From assembly GCA_012862575.1 (NCBI GenBank), contig BLSF01000021.1:310001-374000 (forward strand): a stretch of DNA of 64,000 nucleotides. The letters are read 5' to 3'. The DNA is from Parietichytrium sp. I65-24A (Eukaryota > Sar > Bigyra > Thraustochytrida > Thraustochytriidae). The notes below the pieces were generated by a model. It saw only the letters and a list, made by a program, of their open reading frames with translations, had not been told where the DNA came from and ran no database searches. The translations under genes were made by a program, and so were the position numbers. How positions within the stretch are numbered: the stretch's first letter is position 1; each line of letters starts with the position of its first letter. Shown here piece by piece: positions 10,772-21,010 of this stretch.

Positions 10772-11116
10772 TTGGACCGATAGCTAATCATGAGAAGCAG
10801 CGGACGGAGGTTTTACTTCCGCTCGACGAAAGAAAACAAAACAAAAAAGTCCACAATCTTGGCGCGTTTCCTAGAGACGCGGACTTGTGTGTGGCCATTA
10901 ACATTTTTATCAACAAGCATTAAAACTGACATTCAGAAATATCCGCACTTTGTTAGATTCCTAGATCGTGTCCTTTTGTTAGATTCCTTTTTCAATTGGA
11001 AAAAGGTATACGAGTCGGTCCTTTTCGTCGAAAGTTTTTTTTTCGGAATTCGGATAATATACAGCTGAGATACTAAACATTCTATTCTGGAACCGAGTTT
11101 CGCTGCGAGCCGATCG
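10772..11116. other. Short convergent intergenic region
   Basis: This AT-rich stretch separates the 3' ends of the VTC1-like gene and the Frizzled-type gene. Only T-rich and A-rich runs are visible, as expected for two 3' UTRs. Confidence 0.5.
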
Positions 11117-11932
11117 CTAGCTTCGTAGCCACTGAAAATACCCCACGATCGCCATCAAGTAGAGCGGGCGCCAGACCGGTCGTCCGGCGTGCTCACTAAT
11201 AAGACTGGGAGTGCACACCAGCAGAGGGGTGATGCCATCTTCCTCGAACTGATTGTCCCGAAATGGCTGCCCTGGGTAGAAAGAACGCAAGAAGTACTGT
11301 GTACCGTTCTCATCATACCCATTCACATCCAACTCAATACCCTCTTTGTAGAGCAGAGGCTTTTCAAGCTCGTAGCCATTGATGAGATCTGAGGGCCCAC
11401 ATCGCCACATGTCTCGTGGGTACCCGCAACTCTTAAAGTAGTTCTCGCAAGCAGACCTACACATTATGAGGCTCCTATCTTCTTCGTCGCACCTGGGGAA
11501 GTTCATCCAGCAGAATAAATTCATGTAAGCCTGTGCACAATCATTTACAAAATTCCAGGGATCGTCCTCGCCATCCGCGTAAAATCTCATCACAACGCTC
11601 CCTGACTCTCCTGTCTCATCCACACCAAGCTCTTTCAGAGTCAAGTTTGTCTCTGCGTTCTTTCGGATCTCCCATTCGTTGTAAAAATTCTCCTCCACCC
11701 AGGCATCTTTCGCCTTAATAGTATGCGCTTTCCATCTCGACATGGTCGCACCTTGATACCTCGGCATGCACGCTCTGTACGTGACAATGGAAGCGCAAAA
11801 CGGCATTTCCGAGGCGAACTCGCCCGGATCCATGCACACGCCAGAGTCATACCCTTGAAGTTCGCAACTGGAGCCAACGCCCCAGTTCGCCGCCAGCAGT
11901 ACGGCGGCACGAAGCCGACCCCGCCACTTCAT
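11117..11932 (-). CDS. Secreted protein with Frizzled-like cysteine-rich domain
   Basis: The 271-residue protein starts at an ATG at 11932. The frame runs further upstream only from a GTG, and the chosen start gives a clean signal peptide (MKWRGRLRAAVLLAANWGVG). The mature part has paired cysteines arranged as in a Frizzled/CRD fold: an N-terminal C..C..C set, then CAQAYMNLFCW, FPRCDEE, MCRSACENYFKSC and a last Cys after a Trp. At least two N-glycosylation sequons (NLT, NGT) are visible. A hydrophobic stretch at the very C-terminus could be a GPI-attachment signal or a weak membrane anchor. In animals this domain binds Wnt lipids; algal copies have no known ligand. No seven-helix receptor part follows. 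Confidence 0.7.
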   Translation of the reverse strand: MKWRGRLRAAVLLAANWGVGSSCELQGYDSGVCMDPGEFASEMPFCASIVTYRACMPRYQGATMSRWKAHTIKAKDAWVEENFYNEWEIRKNAETNLTLKELGVDETGESGSVVMRFYADGEDDPWNFVNDCAQAYMNLFCWMNFPRCDEEDRSLIMCRSACENYFKSCGYPRDMWRCGPSDLINGYELEKPLLYKEGIELDVNGYDENGTQYFLRSFYPGQPFRDNQFEEDGITPLLVCTPSLISEHAGRPVWRPLYLMAIVGYFQWLRS

Positions 11933-12885
11933 TCCACCTCCTCTCCTGGCCCGTAATTTGGCAAAGTCAGGCGCTCGTACGCCGAAGTTGCGAGCGAGAA
12001 TGAGCTCGGGCAGTCCCAGCTGTTCCAGCGTCCCCCGCAGTAATTCCAAAGCCAAACAAACTGTTACAGTCGCGGACCCGCTTCCATCCAGCGACAATTT
12101 CACTGACTGTGAGTGACTGTGAGTGCCATCATCTTGGAAAAGGTTGTGGGCAGCCGTTGGGATTCATTCCTTGTTCAAGAACAACGAGCGGCTCGCTTCA
12201 GCTTCGAACGAAGTCGTAACAGAAGCTAGCCTTCACCTCCCCTGGGTTGGACTCAGCTGTGAGTCCTATTGACGCAATTAGGCGTGCGGCTAGTGACGGG
12301 GTGATGTTTGTGCGTTCGTGCGAGCAATCAGAATTCAGAGCAATAAGAGCAATCCATGAATGAATCAATCAGTGCAATCTGTGCAATCAGTGAATCAAAC
12401 TTGAAAAGAATCAATCAATGAAACAATCCACTTCAGAAGTGTGAGTATTTCATTGTCTCTTTGCGTCTTTCATCTGCTTCATCTCTTTGCGAAAAGGATT
12501 TCTTGGCTGGAGAGGCTTTCGGCGTCGCGAATGTTTCTTTTTCTACAATGAAAGTTTGCTAATAGATTTAGAAGAGAACGAAAAGATACGGGTGTCTGTC
12601 AGTAACCTCGACTATCCGAGACGTTAAATTCATGAATGCAAAAGTAGAGATTCAGAGGGTGTCAGGATTGGATTTTGGATAACACTGGAGCAGTCCAAGT
12701 ATGTTGCGCGAGCAAACGACAGCGGATTGGGAAAGAGCTTCCAACATAAGACTCTTCCGCACTGGGCGCGGCCACGGTCTGTAGAGGTCAGACCCCAAAC
12801 TTTGGTGCAGTACTCGTGGAGCGCAGGACAAGCGTAAAGAAGAAAGAAAGAAAGAAAAAGGCAGTTTGGAAGCAGGTTGAGTAGC
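11933..12885. other. Divergent intergenic region
   Basis: This region should hold the promoters of the Frizzled-type gene and the sulfatase gene. It contains a direct duplication of TGACTGTGAG at 12104-12123 and an AATCA/CAATC-rich patch at 12325-12430. No coding frame stands out. Confidence 0.5.
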
Positions 12886-14598
12886 ATGCGGGGCTGTGAA
12901 ATGTGGCTCAAAGCGCTCGGGGTTGCGGCCGCTATGGCGGCTTCTGGCGACGCGAAGAAACCTCACATTCTGTTCGTTCTTGTGGACGATTTAGGATGGG
13001 GGAACTTGGGCTTCAGGGCTGGAGACTCCGCGAAAGACGCCACAACCAAGGAAGAGGTTGTAACGCCAAACGTCGACGCGCTGGTCAAAGATGGTCTGCT
13101 TCTCGATCGCCATTACACCTACAACTACTGCTCCCCAACCCGGAGCTCGCTCCAAACGGGCAGGCTGCCTGTTCACGTGGTGGTTACGAATGACGATCCG
13201 ATCAGCTGGAACCCAAACGATCCTGTGGCAGGGTATTCTGGAGCCCCCCCAAATATGACTGGATTGGCTGAGAAATTAGCCCTCGGGGGCTACAAAACCC
13301 ATATGACTGGAAAATGGGATGTCGGAATGGCAACGAGAGAGCAGATTCCAACAGGGAAAGGATATGAGTCTTACTTTGGGTACCTTCATCACGCAGTCGA
13401 TTACTGGGACGAGGGGCTCGGAGTGCAGTCCACTGGAAAAGATGACAAGTGCTATGAGCGCGGCGATAAGATAATTGATCTCATGGACAATGGCGAACCT
13501 GCGAGCGACAAGAACGGAACCAAGTATCTCGAAGACCTCTTCATGGAGAACAGCTTGAAAGTGATCAGTGAGCATGATCCTGAGAGCCCACTGTTTTTGC
13601 TGCATGCCTTTCATTTGTGTCACACCCCGCTGGAGGTCCCGGCGGAAGCCGAAAACCATTTCTCCTTTCTGGAAAATGGTTCCCGGCGAAAGTACGCGGC
13701 GATGGTTCATTACATGGATACTGTTGTTGGGAAGTTGGTCCAAGCTGTCAAAGATAAAGACATGTGGGACGACACTCTGCTGATCTTTAGCAGTGATAAT
13801 GGCGGGCCAAACTACGCATTTGCTATTCCAGGAAAGCAATTAATTTATGGGGCCGCGAACAACATCCCGCTCAAAGGCGGGAAACTCAGCGATTTCGAAG
13901 GTGGAATTCGTGTGAATGCGTTCGTAAGCGGCGGATTTCTGCCAGCTCATCGTCGTGGAAAAGTACTGGACCACTACGTGCACGTGACGGACTGGTACGC
14001 AACATTCGCAGAATTGGCAGGCGTAAGCCCCGAGGACACACGGTCGGAGAAGTATGGCTTGCCGCCGATCGACAGTGTCAGCGCTTTGGATATGATCATG
14101 AACGAAGACGCAAAACCATCCAGAACCGAAATGCATATCTCCGCAAACACGCTAATCCAGGGCAAGTACAAGATCATTACCGGCTCTGATTTGTCTATTT
14201 TCCTGCCGGGCTCCCTTCCTGCCAAAATGGCTCCCAAGCATACGGTTCCGTTGGACGGGTATTGGCCTGGTTGGGGCTTGAAAGCGAATATCAAAACGCT
14301 GACATCCTTCACACTTTGCAAGCCCGTTTGCATGTACAATATCATTGACGATCCTTACGAAACGGTTGACATCTACAAGGGCCACAAAAAGCTCGCGCAT
14401 GAGATGTTGGACCGCTTGAACGATCTCAACAAGGGGAACTTCAACCCTAACCGAGGCCAGCAAGCCGAGGGCGCGTGCGACATCTTTAACGAGAAGTATG
14501 GCGGGTTTTACGGTCCTTTCGTTGAGCACCTGCTCGAAAGCTCAGATAAGCACCTGCCTTCCTGGGCGACAGAACCCGCTCTCACCGCAGTCGAGTAA
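12886..14598 (+). CDS. Arylsulfatase (type I, ARSB/I/J-like)
   Basis: The protein is 570 residues from the first ATG (12886); a second ATG at 12901 gives a shorter signal peptide. After the signal peptide, KKPHILFVLVDDLGWG (from residue 25) carries the metal-binding aspartates. CSPTR at 82-86 is the C-x-P-x-R site where the cysteine becomes formylglycine, the catalytic residue. LLIFSSDNGGP carries the other metal-binding Asp-Asn pair. The family hydrolyses sulfate esters, in lysosomes or outside the cell. The usual GKWH motif here reads GKWD (residues 142-145), so a conserved active-site histidine is replaced by aspartate. The enzyme may act on the cell's own sulfated polysaccharide; activity is uncertain because of that change. 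Confidence 0.88.
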   Translation: MRGCEMWLKALGVAAAMAASGDAKKPHILFVLVDDLGWGNLGFRAGDSAKDATTKEEVVTPNVDALVKDGLLLDRHYTYNYCSPTRSSLQTGRLPVHVVVTNDDPISWNPNDPVAGYSGAPPNMTGLAEKLALGGYKTHMTGKWDVGMATREQIPTGKGYESYFGYLHHAVDYWDEGLGVQSTGKDDKCYERGDKIIDLMDNGEPASDKNGTKYLEDLFMENSLKVISEHDPESPLFLLHAFHLCHTPLEVPAEAENHFSFLENGSRRKYAAMVHYMDTVVGKLVQAVKDKDMWDDTLLIFSSDNGGPNYAFAIPGKQLIYGAANNIPLKGGKLSDFEGGIRVNAFVSGGFLPAHRRGKVLDHYVHVTDWYATFAELAGVSPEDTRSEKYGLPPIDSVSALDMIMNEDAKPSRTEMHISANTLIQGKYKIITGSDLSIFLPGSLPAKMAPKHTVPLDGYWPGWGLKANIKTLTSFTLCKPVCMYNIIDDPYETVDIYKGHKKLAHEMLDRLNDLNKGNFNPNRGQQAEGACDIFNEKYGGFYGPFVEHLLESSDKHLPSWATEPALTAVE

Positions 14599-15835
14599 CA
14601 CCTCTGTTTTCGTTCGCAATGCTTCAACTTCGGAAACTTCTCAAATCTTTTGTTTCGACTCTTTTAATTCAACTTTTCAATTCACAAACTTTTCGTTTTT
14701 TTTTAAACAGCATGAATCATCAAATCACAATAAAAAATCAAATCATTAACCTGCATACCTGCATCATCAAATCATCAACTTACGTTCGTTCATTCACTGA
14801 AACAGCAATGCTGCGAGTGTAGCGTAATTCTTAAGCAAACCTTATCGGAAGGTGTGTAAACAAAGGGAAGGTTTGCGGAACGAAATGAAGCTAGTATTGT
14901 TACTAAACAGATCTATAACTTGAAAAATAGACACTCACCTAACGTAGCTAGCAGTTACTTCAGCTTTAGCACAACTATCTTGGTTATTGTTTGTTTGTTG
15001 TTGTTTATTAGAGACTCGCTAGAAGAATAGCCGACTACATAGTAGCTTTGTAGTAGTTGCGCCATAGAGGCCTATCGATGGACGGTTACGAAACACCGTA
15101 GACAGTCACAAGCAACCTTCGAGAAGAAACAAGTGAGAGAGGGAGTGCCAGCAACTGATTACTTCTACTCCACATATACCGCTTCCACATAGTCCCTCCC
15201 CCCAGGGCCTCCACTCCAATGGCACACTACCGACTTTCTTAACCGCCCTTTTAACCATCCTCGACAAAATGCACCTATTCTTAATCTCTACTATCCGAAC
15301 CTTTAGCCGCGCATGTGAGGGAGCACGCGTACATGTGCGAACGTCTCAAGGTATACCATAGTCACCCACTAACCCACCTTCCCTTCTCCTCGCAGCTTTC
15401 ACCTCGGGAGTGCTACCAATGTGGCTATCCACAGCTAGCACTGGCGAATACTTTTCTGGAAGACAGGAAAGAAGCTGCACAGAACCGAAACTGAACTTCC
15501 TCCGAGGACACTTACTCGCGTCCTCGCGTACGTCCGAGGGTTAGTCAGCGCTACCTTTATGTGCTAATAGGCAACAACAAAGTGCGGAGTGTGGAGTGCG
15601 GAGTGTGGACTCCAAGGACTGATCGCTCAAGTTGAGTTGAGTGAATGTGAGTGGTGCTCCCTCAAAAGTAGTTACGCCGAGATTTGGAGATTTGGAGATT
15701 TGGAGATAGTTTGGAGGGCTCTGGCGCTTTGGAGATTAGGGAATCTGTTGCGGTGCTGTACTGGTTGACGATCTTGTGAAGTTGAAGATATAATTTGGCG
15801 AGAGTTGGTGGTGGCCAAAGTTTGGAAGTTGCAAG
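14599..15835. other. Intergenic region with small tandem repeats near its right end
   Basis: This 1.2 kb region begins AT-rich, as a 3' UTR would. Near the next gene it holds a perfect 14-base tandem pair (15582-15609) and three copies of GAGATTTG (15679-15702). No gene is recognised. Confidence 0.5.
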
Positions 15836-16333
15836 ATGGAGGCGGATGAGATAGACTACTATGACGTTCTGCAGGTGGAGCGAACGGCGGACGATAGGGC
15901 GATTAAAAAGCAGTACAGGAAGCTTGCGCTCATGTTCCATCCGGATAAGGTGAAGAGCGGGGACCGCGCGGAAGCAGAAGCCATGTTCAAGCTGGTAGCT
16001 GAGGCGTATGAGGTTTTGTCCAATCCGGAGAAGCGAAGGGTGTATGATATGTATGGAAGACGGGGATTGGAAGGCGGCGCCGCGAGCGCTGCATCTGGGC
16101 CCGTGTTTCATCATATCGACCCTCGTGAGCTGTTTGAGCAATTTTTCGGCTCGCAGTTTCGACAGGGCCAGTCCGCGTTCTTCTTCGATGACGACGAAGA
16201 GGACGACCCATTCTTTGCAGGGTTTGGGTCCAGAGGCTTCCCGTCTGCGTCAGCGTCGCCATTCAGCTCAATGTTTCAAGGCATGGGAGGAAGGCCGATG
16301 GGAATGGGCATGGGAATGGGAATGCCTATGGGC

Positions 16334-16368
<35 letters not shown>

Positions 16369-16639
16369 CAGTGGCGGCATGGGCGGGTTCGGCTCATTTT
16401 TCGATGAAGACGAAAGTTTTGGGTTCGGATCTGGCTCGTTCTCCTCAACTTATACGAGTTCCTCCGGTGGTGCTTCTACTAGCGTGAAGACGACGACCAC
16501 TGTTCAAGACGGTAGACGGGTCACTGTCAAGGAGACGACAGTTCAGCATGCGGATGGCCGCGTAGAAACGAAGAGAGAAACGTCCGTGCATGCCCTGGAA
16601 GACGACGGAAGAGGAACTCGGACGAGACTCACACAATGA
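15836..16639 (+). CDS. J-domain co-chaperone, DNAJB2/6-like
   Basis: The 267-residue protein starts at an ATG at 15836. Residues 7-70 form a J domain with the HPD triad at 35-37, which stimulates Hsp70 ATPase. A linker with acidic and Phe/Gly-rich sequence follows, then a striking Met-Gly repeat at about 153-182, then a Ser/Thr-rich C-terminus with paired TVQDGR and TVQHADGR beta-strand motifs, like the C-terminal domain of human DNAJB6. It lacks the zinc-finger domain of DnaJ type A and any signal peptide, so it is probably cytosolic or nuclear. It is convergent with the membrane-protein gene at 16789, only 149 bases away. Confidence 0.85.
16295..16378 (+). repeat. Coding repeat for Met-Gly runs in the J-protein
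   Basis: The DNA is made of hexamers such as GGCATG, GGAATG and GGTATG, the last in several perfect consecutive copies, each coding Gly-Met. The uniform copies suggest recent slippage; mixed codons at the edges suggest an older core. Confidence 0.8.
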
Positions 16640-16788
16640 TTTTTTTACTGTATTGTACCATCTAAACTTAGAGTTTTTTTCCGATCCGCAATTTCATTCT
16701 CTTTGGACTGCGTACGGGCGATCCTCCCAGCAATACATGACAGTTGAGTTTGGACTTGTATAACAACATATAGAGGCACGCTTGACGT

Positions 16789-18057
16789 CTAGTCAAGGTC
16801 CAAGACATCTTCGTCCAGGTCATCCAGAACCTCTTCTTCATCGTAGGCGTCGACCTCCTCTGCTTCTTCCTCGTCCTCTTCAAAGACGGGCTCAAATTGA
16901 GCAGCTTCGGCCTCCATCTTTTCTCTCGCTTCGCGCTCTCTCTCGATTTTCTGTAGGCGCTGAAGCTCAATATCCTCCGGGGACAAGCCACTTTCAGAAC
17001 TAGTACCACTCGCCGAAGCTGACTCCGCAGCGTTTTTCGTGCTTGTGGTCTTACTTGCTTTCTTCTCCTGCCCAGATGATGCCTTTGATGCGCTGGATCT
17101 TCTCTTTAGGGTGGGGATCTTCTTGAGGGCCTGGTAGTCACCAGATGAATTTTTCTCGGACTGTTCATTCAGGAAGGTGCGAATCACGTTGAAGTTCGCC
17201 CCTTCCTCCTGCAAAGGCAAAAACCTTTTGTCCTTAAATACAACGACACGAAGCTTTGAGCTTGGCGCGAGTCGGGTCTTGAATATTTCGGAATCTGCGC
17301 TCAAGACGTGTTTGCTCATGTCAATGTACGCGAGGCGATATGTTGGAAGAATTTGATGACCACGTTTTGCCCAGTGCGTCAGCTGGGGAGGCGGAGAGCC
17401 ACTTCCAATGAACAACGCGCACAGCCTTCTCTCGACACATTTCGAAAGCAGCTCCTTGTCCTTTGTCGGGGTTACTAGTGCAAATCTGGACTCCACTCTG
17501 CGCTTCACTGCACCCATTAGAACTTTGCCGACATTGCTGTCGTCTTCTTTAGAACTGCCTTTCTTGGCTTTGGGGGTCTTTAGAAGCGCCGGATCAAGCT
17601 GCTCCGGCCGATCGCCACCTTGAGCTAGGAAAATGACTGGGCTCTTGGTGCTGTTAAGCTTGAGCCTCTCATAGACATCCTTTCCACTCGGCAAAACAGT
17701 TTTGCAGTCCATGACAGCAGTCTGTGCGAACTTATTCCCCTTTAGCAAGCCCCCTGCATCCACGAACACTTCGCGGAGCTGCCCATTCTTCAAAAGCGCC
17801 TTTCTAGAGTCTGAGCACAGCACAAGCCAGGGATTTCCTCCAAAAAAGACATCTTGCAGCTCCTCTGCCGAGGCCCCGTCCAGGTACCGGATCGCCTCGC
17901 CTTTCTGCAGGTTAAAGTACATGGCTACTGCGATCCCCACCAGCAACGCAACGAAGCCGCCATACTTGCCGTAATCCAAGATCTTCGAGATTCTCTGTTC
18001 GCGCTCAAAATTCTCGCGCCCCTTCTGCGTCTGTTTACTCCTTGCTTCCTTCCCCAT
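16789..18057 (-). CDS. Single-pass membrane protein, possibly thioredoxin-like
   Basis: The 422-residue protein starts at an ATG at 18057. A basic N-terminal tail is followed by one membrane helix at about 32-50. Residues 70-290 look like one or two globular domains; stretches such as NPWLVLCSD and RLAYIDMSKH have the strand pattern of thioredoxin-like folds, but no CxxC is present. The tail is Ser/Lys-rich, then a charged coiled coil, then very acidic, ending in DEDVLDLD. Topology could be ER membrane with a large luminal or cytosolic domain. I do not recognise a named family. It is convergent with the J-protein gene and divergent from the beta-galactosidase gene. Confidence 0.75.
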   Translation of the reverse strand: MGKEARSKQTQKGRENFEREQRISKILDYGKYGGFVALLVGIAVAMYFNLQKGEAIRYLDGASAEELQDVFFGGNPWLVLCSDSRKALLKNGQLREVFVDAGGLLKGNKFAQTAVMDCKTVLPSGKDVYERLKLNSTKSPVIFLAQGGDRPEQLDPALLKTPKAKKGSSKEDDSNVGKVLMGAVKRRVESRFALVTPTKDKELLSKCVERRLCALFIGSGSPPPQLTHWAKRGHQILPTYRLAYIDMSKHVLSADSEIFKTRLAPSSKLRVVVFKDKRFLPLQEEGANFNVIRTFLNEQSEKNSSGDYQALKKIPTLKRRSSASKASSGQEKKASKTTSTKNAAESASASGTSSESGLSPEDIELQRLQKIEREREAREKMEAEAAQFEPVFEEDEEEAEEVDAYDEEEVLDDLDEDVLDLD

Positions 18058-18800
18058 CTTGTTTACACCTTATTGCCAACCGCAAAACTGTCTTTCTTCA
18101 ACCGATTCGCCTAAGCCCAACTACTTCTCCGGCTTGGCGCAGACAGTTTAATTAAACTCTCTATCTCTACTTCTATTTGGTACTCGAGGACCTCCTCATA
18201 CGTACGTGTACACATGTACACGTGTATCTCCATGTACACGTGTATCTCCCACCACGTGGAGGTGACTAGTCTTAACTACAGGAGTAGAGTAAGGTTACGC
18301 CCATGTCTGAATTCTGTTCTGAATTCTGAATTCTGATTTTGTTACAGCAATCACCTAACTAACCGTTCAGTTGTTAGGCATTGATCATGATGATGATCGA
18401 TTGACTCGCTCAGAGATACTCCGAGGCTCCGTTTTGTTTTTGCATAAGTAATTATCGTTGGCGGCCGCCTGCGCGCTGGTGCTGGTGACGTTTGCACGTT
18501 TTGTTTTCGCGGGGGTGAAGAAGTATGAAGAAGTGTTCGTTTGCTCGTTCGAAGACTCTGGCATACTCTGGCGTATCTTTTCTAAGGTTGCTAACCGATA
18601 TGCATAAGAGGAAAGCGGATCCTTTTCCAGGATTTCCAGGCGTCTTTTCACGTGTACACGTACGTGTAAATTAACGAATTTGAACGATAACGTGGAGACC
18701 GGGACTGGCAACAAACGTATGTCACCGCAGATTGGGACACATTGGGGCACATTTGAGATAGGTCGGAAAGAGGTTTTCATCGATAAAGTGGGTTTGCAAG
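18058..18800. promoter_or_regulatory. Divergent promoter region with four CACGTG boxes
   Basis: CACGTG occurs at 18219-18224, 18237-18242, 18253-18258 and 18649-18654. The first two sit in a direct repeat of ATGTACACGTGTATCTCC. CACGTG is the G-box/E-box core bound by bHLH and bZIP factors in many eukaryotes. The region separates the starts of the membrane-protein gene (18057) and the beta-galactosidase gene (18801), so either or both could be controlled. This is inference from motif and position. Confidence 0.4.
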
Positions 18801-20822
18801 ATGAGGCCCGGAAGGGTGGGCACGCTGGCGTTGCTTATGGTGGCGGCGTTCGTGGTGCGCGGGGACTTTGATGTGAGCAAGCGTGATAGATTGGACGCTG
18901 GCGAAGTTGAAAATGGGGAGTTGGACGGGAGCTTGAAGCCATCCAAGTCGTTTCAAGTGAAGAATGACAGGTTCTACAAGGACGGCAAGCCGTTTCGGAT
19001 CATGTCAGGGAGTGTACATTACTTTCGCATTGTGGAGGACTACTGGGGCGACCGGCTGGACCGGATCAAGGCGCTCGGGTTGAATACAATCACCGTATAT
19101 GTGGCGTGGAATTATCACGAGCACACTCGCGGAGTGTTCGATTACTCGAGCAAAGGACACGACCTCCGCCGCTTCCTTTTGATGGCGCATAAGAGGGGTT
19201 TGTATGTAATCCTTCGCCCAGGCCCGTACATTTGCGCAGAGTGGGATTTCGGTGGAATCCCAGCTTGGACGCTGGAGAACGGAACTTATCCGCTCAGAAC
19301 AAATGTCGGGCCATTCCTTTCCTACGTGTGGCCATTTTTCGATGACCTGCTTTCACGCTTGAATGATCTTCTGTATGTCAAGACTGGGGGGCCAATTCTC
19401 ATGGTGCAAGTAGAAAACGAGTATGGAAGCTTTGGAAAAGCTGACTCCGTTCCGAACGACAAGCAGTATCTTGAGGCTCTCTTGAGCCGTTTGGAGAGAT
19501 TATTTGGACGGGATGTAGCCTATTTCACCACTGATGGCATTGCTATAATCAACCAAGGCAGCTTGCCTGGTGATCGCGTCATCACCCTCAGCGATGGGTG
19601 CGGAAACGCTGCTTCGGAGTCGGGTGCGTTGCACAAGATGAATGGCAAGGGTAAATCACCCTTCTTTTGTACCGAAACATACTCCGGCTGGTTATCACAT
19701 TGGGGTGGTCCTGCTGCATTCACCAAGACCGATGACATGATCAAGACTGTGAAACAAATTTACGCAGTCCAGAAGAACACTGGAAGCGTAAGCCTCTATA
19801 TGGCCCATGGTGGGACCAACTTTGGGTTTACCTCAGGCGCAAACGTCCCAGATTATATACCGGACCTCACTTCTTACGACTACAACGCGCCAATTGCGGA
19901 AGGCGGCGAGAGGAATTTTGGAAGCGACAATAAAGACAAGGTGGAGGCGCTTCGGGAGCTCAACCAAGGCATTCGCAAGGCTGACGGAATCATGGACGGT
20001 ATCCCTGATTATCCGCCAGTTCCCCCGCGGCAAGCCTACGGAAACATTTCATTACGCCAAGTTGCCCCTTTCTTCGAGAACTTGGATGCGTTGACCAGCC
20101 ACTCTGTGGTCAACCTTCCCGTTCCAATTGCTGCAGAAAGCTTCGGGTGTTACGAAGGCTTTGTACTCTATGAGGCAACCGCCGCCAGCCCGCTCGTTGA
20201 AAACTCGACGCTTGGCTTTGGAAAATACCAAGATCGACTCCATGCTTGGGTGGATGGTGAGTTTATTGGTCGTTTATTCCGCGTTGACAAAGAGCAAACC
20301 ATCACTGTGCCTAAACTCTCCACCGAGAACGAGACACCAAGAATAAGTTTGCTCGTTGAGCACATGGGTCGAATAAACTTTGACCCGAACGGGATGAAGG
20401 ACACTCGTGTTGGAGTCTTTGAAAATCCTAGATTGGACGCGCAGGAAATTGAGACAACCTCGGGCTGGAGTGCAAGGTGCATCAATTTCAAGGGCTTCTC
20501 AGATATTGTGTCCAAGCTGAGCTGGAAGGATAGGAGCGACGAAAACATCTTTCCTGCACTTTACCGCGGATCTTATGAGTCTGACAGTCAAACGGACACA
20601 TACATGAACATCAGGCCTGGAAAGTGGGGCAAAGGCGTCATGTGGGTGAACAACTTTAACCTGGGCAGATACTGGAACAAGACGCCGCAGTACACTCTCT
20701 ACGTCCCAGGGCCAGAGACGAATTCTAGCTTCAATGAAGTGGTGTTGTTTGAACTCGAGACTGCAGGAGACGAGTTGGTCTCTCAGGATCGACCTGAAAT
20801 TTGCACCACCCCAGAATGCTAA
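18801..20822 (+). CDS. Beta-galactosidase, glycoside hydrolase family 35
   Basis: The 673-residue protein starts at an ATG at 18801 and begins with a signal peptide (about 21 residues). The GH35 barrel starts near residue 50. Diagnostic stretches are GSVHYFRI, RPGPYICAEWDFGGIPAW, QVENEYGSFG with the acid/base glutamate at about E207, and FFCTETYSGWLSHWGG with the nucleophile at about E292. MAHGGTNFGFTSGAN completes the active site. C-terminal beta-sandwich domains include GKWGKGVMWVNNFNLGRYW, typical of the family. The enzyme removes terminal beta-galactose and should be secreted, vacuolar or wall-bound. With the nearby sulfatase it could remodel a sulfated galactan coat, which is inference. 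Several N-glycosylation sequons are present. Confidence 0.93.
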   Translation: MRPGRVGTLALLMVAAFVVRGDFDVSKRDRLDAGEVENGELDGSLKPSKSFQVKNDRFYKDGKPFRIMSGSVHYFRIVEDYWGDRLDRIKALGLNTITVYVAWNYHEHTRGVFDYSSKGHDLRRFLLMAHKRGLYVILRPGPYICAEWDFGGIPAWTLENGTYPLRTNVGPFLSYVWPFFDDLLSRLNDLLYVKTGGPILMVQVENEYGSFGKADSVPNDKQYLEALLSRLERLFGRDVAYFTTDGIAIINQGSLPGDRVITLSDGCGNAASESGALHKMNGKGKSPFFCTETYSGWLSHWGGPAAFTKTDDMIKTVKQIYAVQKNTGSVSLYMAHGGTNFGFTSGANVPDYIPDLTSYDYNAPIAEGGERNFGSDNKDKVEALRELNQGIRKADGIMDGIPDYPPVPPRQAYGNISLRQVAPFFENLDALTSHSVVNLPVPIAAESFGCYEGFVLYEATAASPLVENSTLGFGKYQDRLHAWVDGEFIGRLFRVDKEQTITVPKLSTENETPRISLLVEHMGRINFDPNGMKDTRVGVFENPRLDAQEIETTSGWSARCINFKGFSDIVSKLSWKDRSDENIFPALYRGSYESDSQTDTYMNIRPGKWGKGVMWVNNFNLGRYWNKTPQYTLYVPGPETNSSFNEVVLFELETAGDELVSQDRPEICTTPEC

Positions 20823-21010
20823 ATGAAATAGAGCAAGGAACAGAGCAAAACCTAGCTGAGGGTTTGGCTGAACAAACATTGCTTTTTAAATATATACATA
20901 TAGCCGGTTTTTCATTTTCGCGCAAATGTGATTGGTTCTCGAAACCATGATTGCCATTGTAGAAGATGAAGACTCAAAACATATTTCACTCATTGTCAGG
21001 CACAGTCTGT

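Noticed and set aside
16320-16370. TATGGG-type repeat as a possible telomere-like array
   Set aside because: It is inside the J-protein coding frame, codes for Gly-Met and is far from any contig end.
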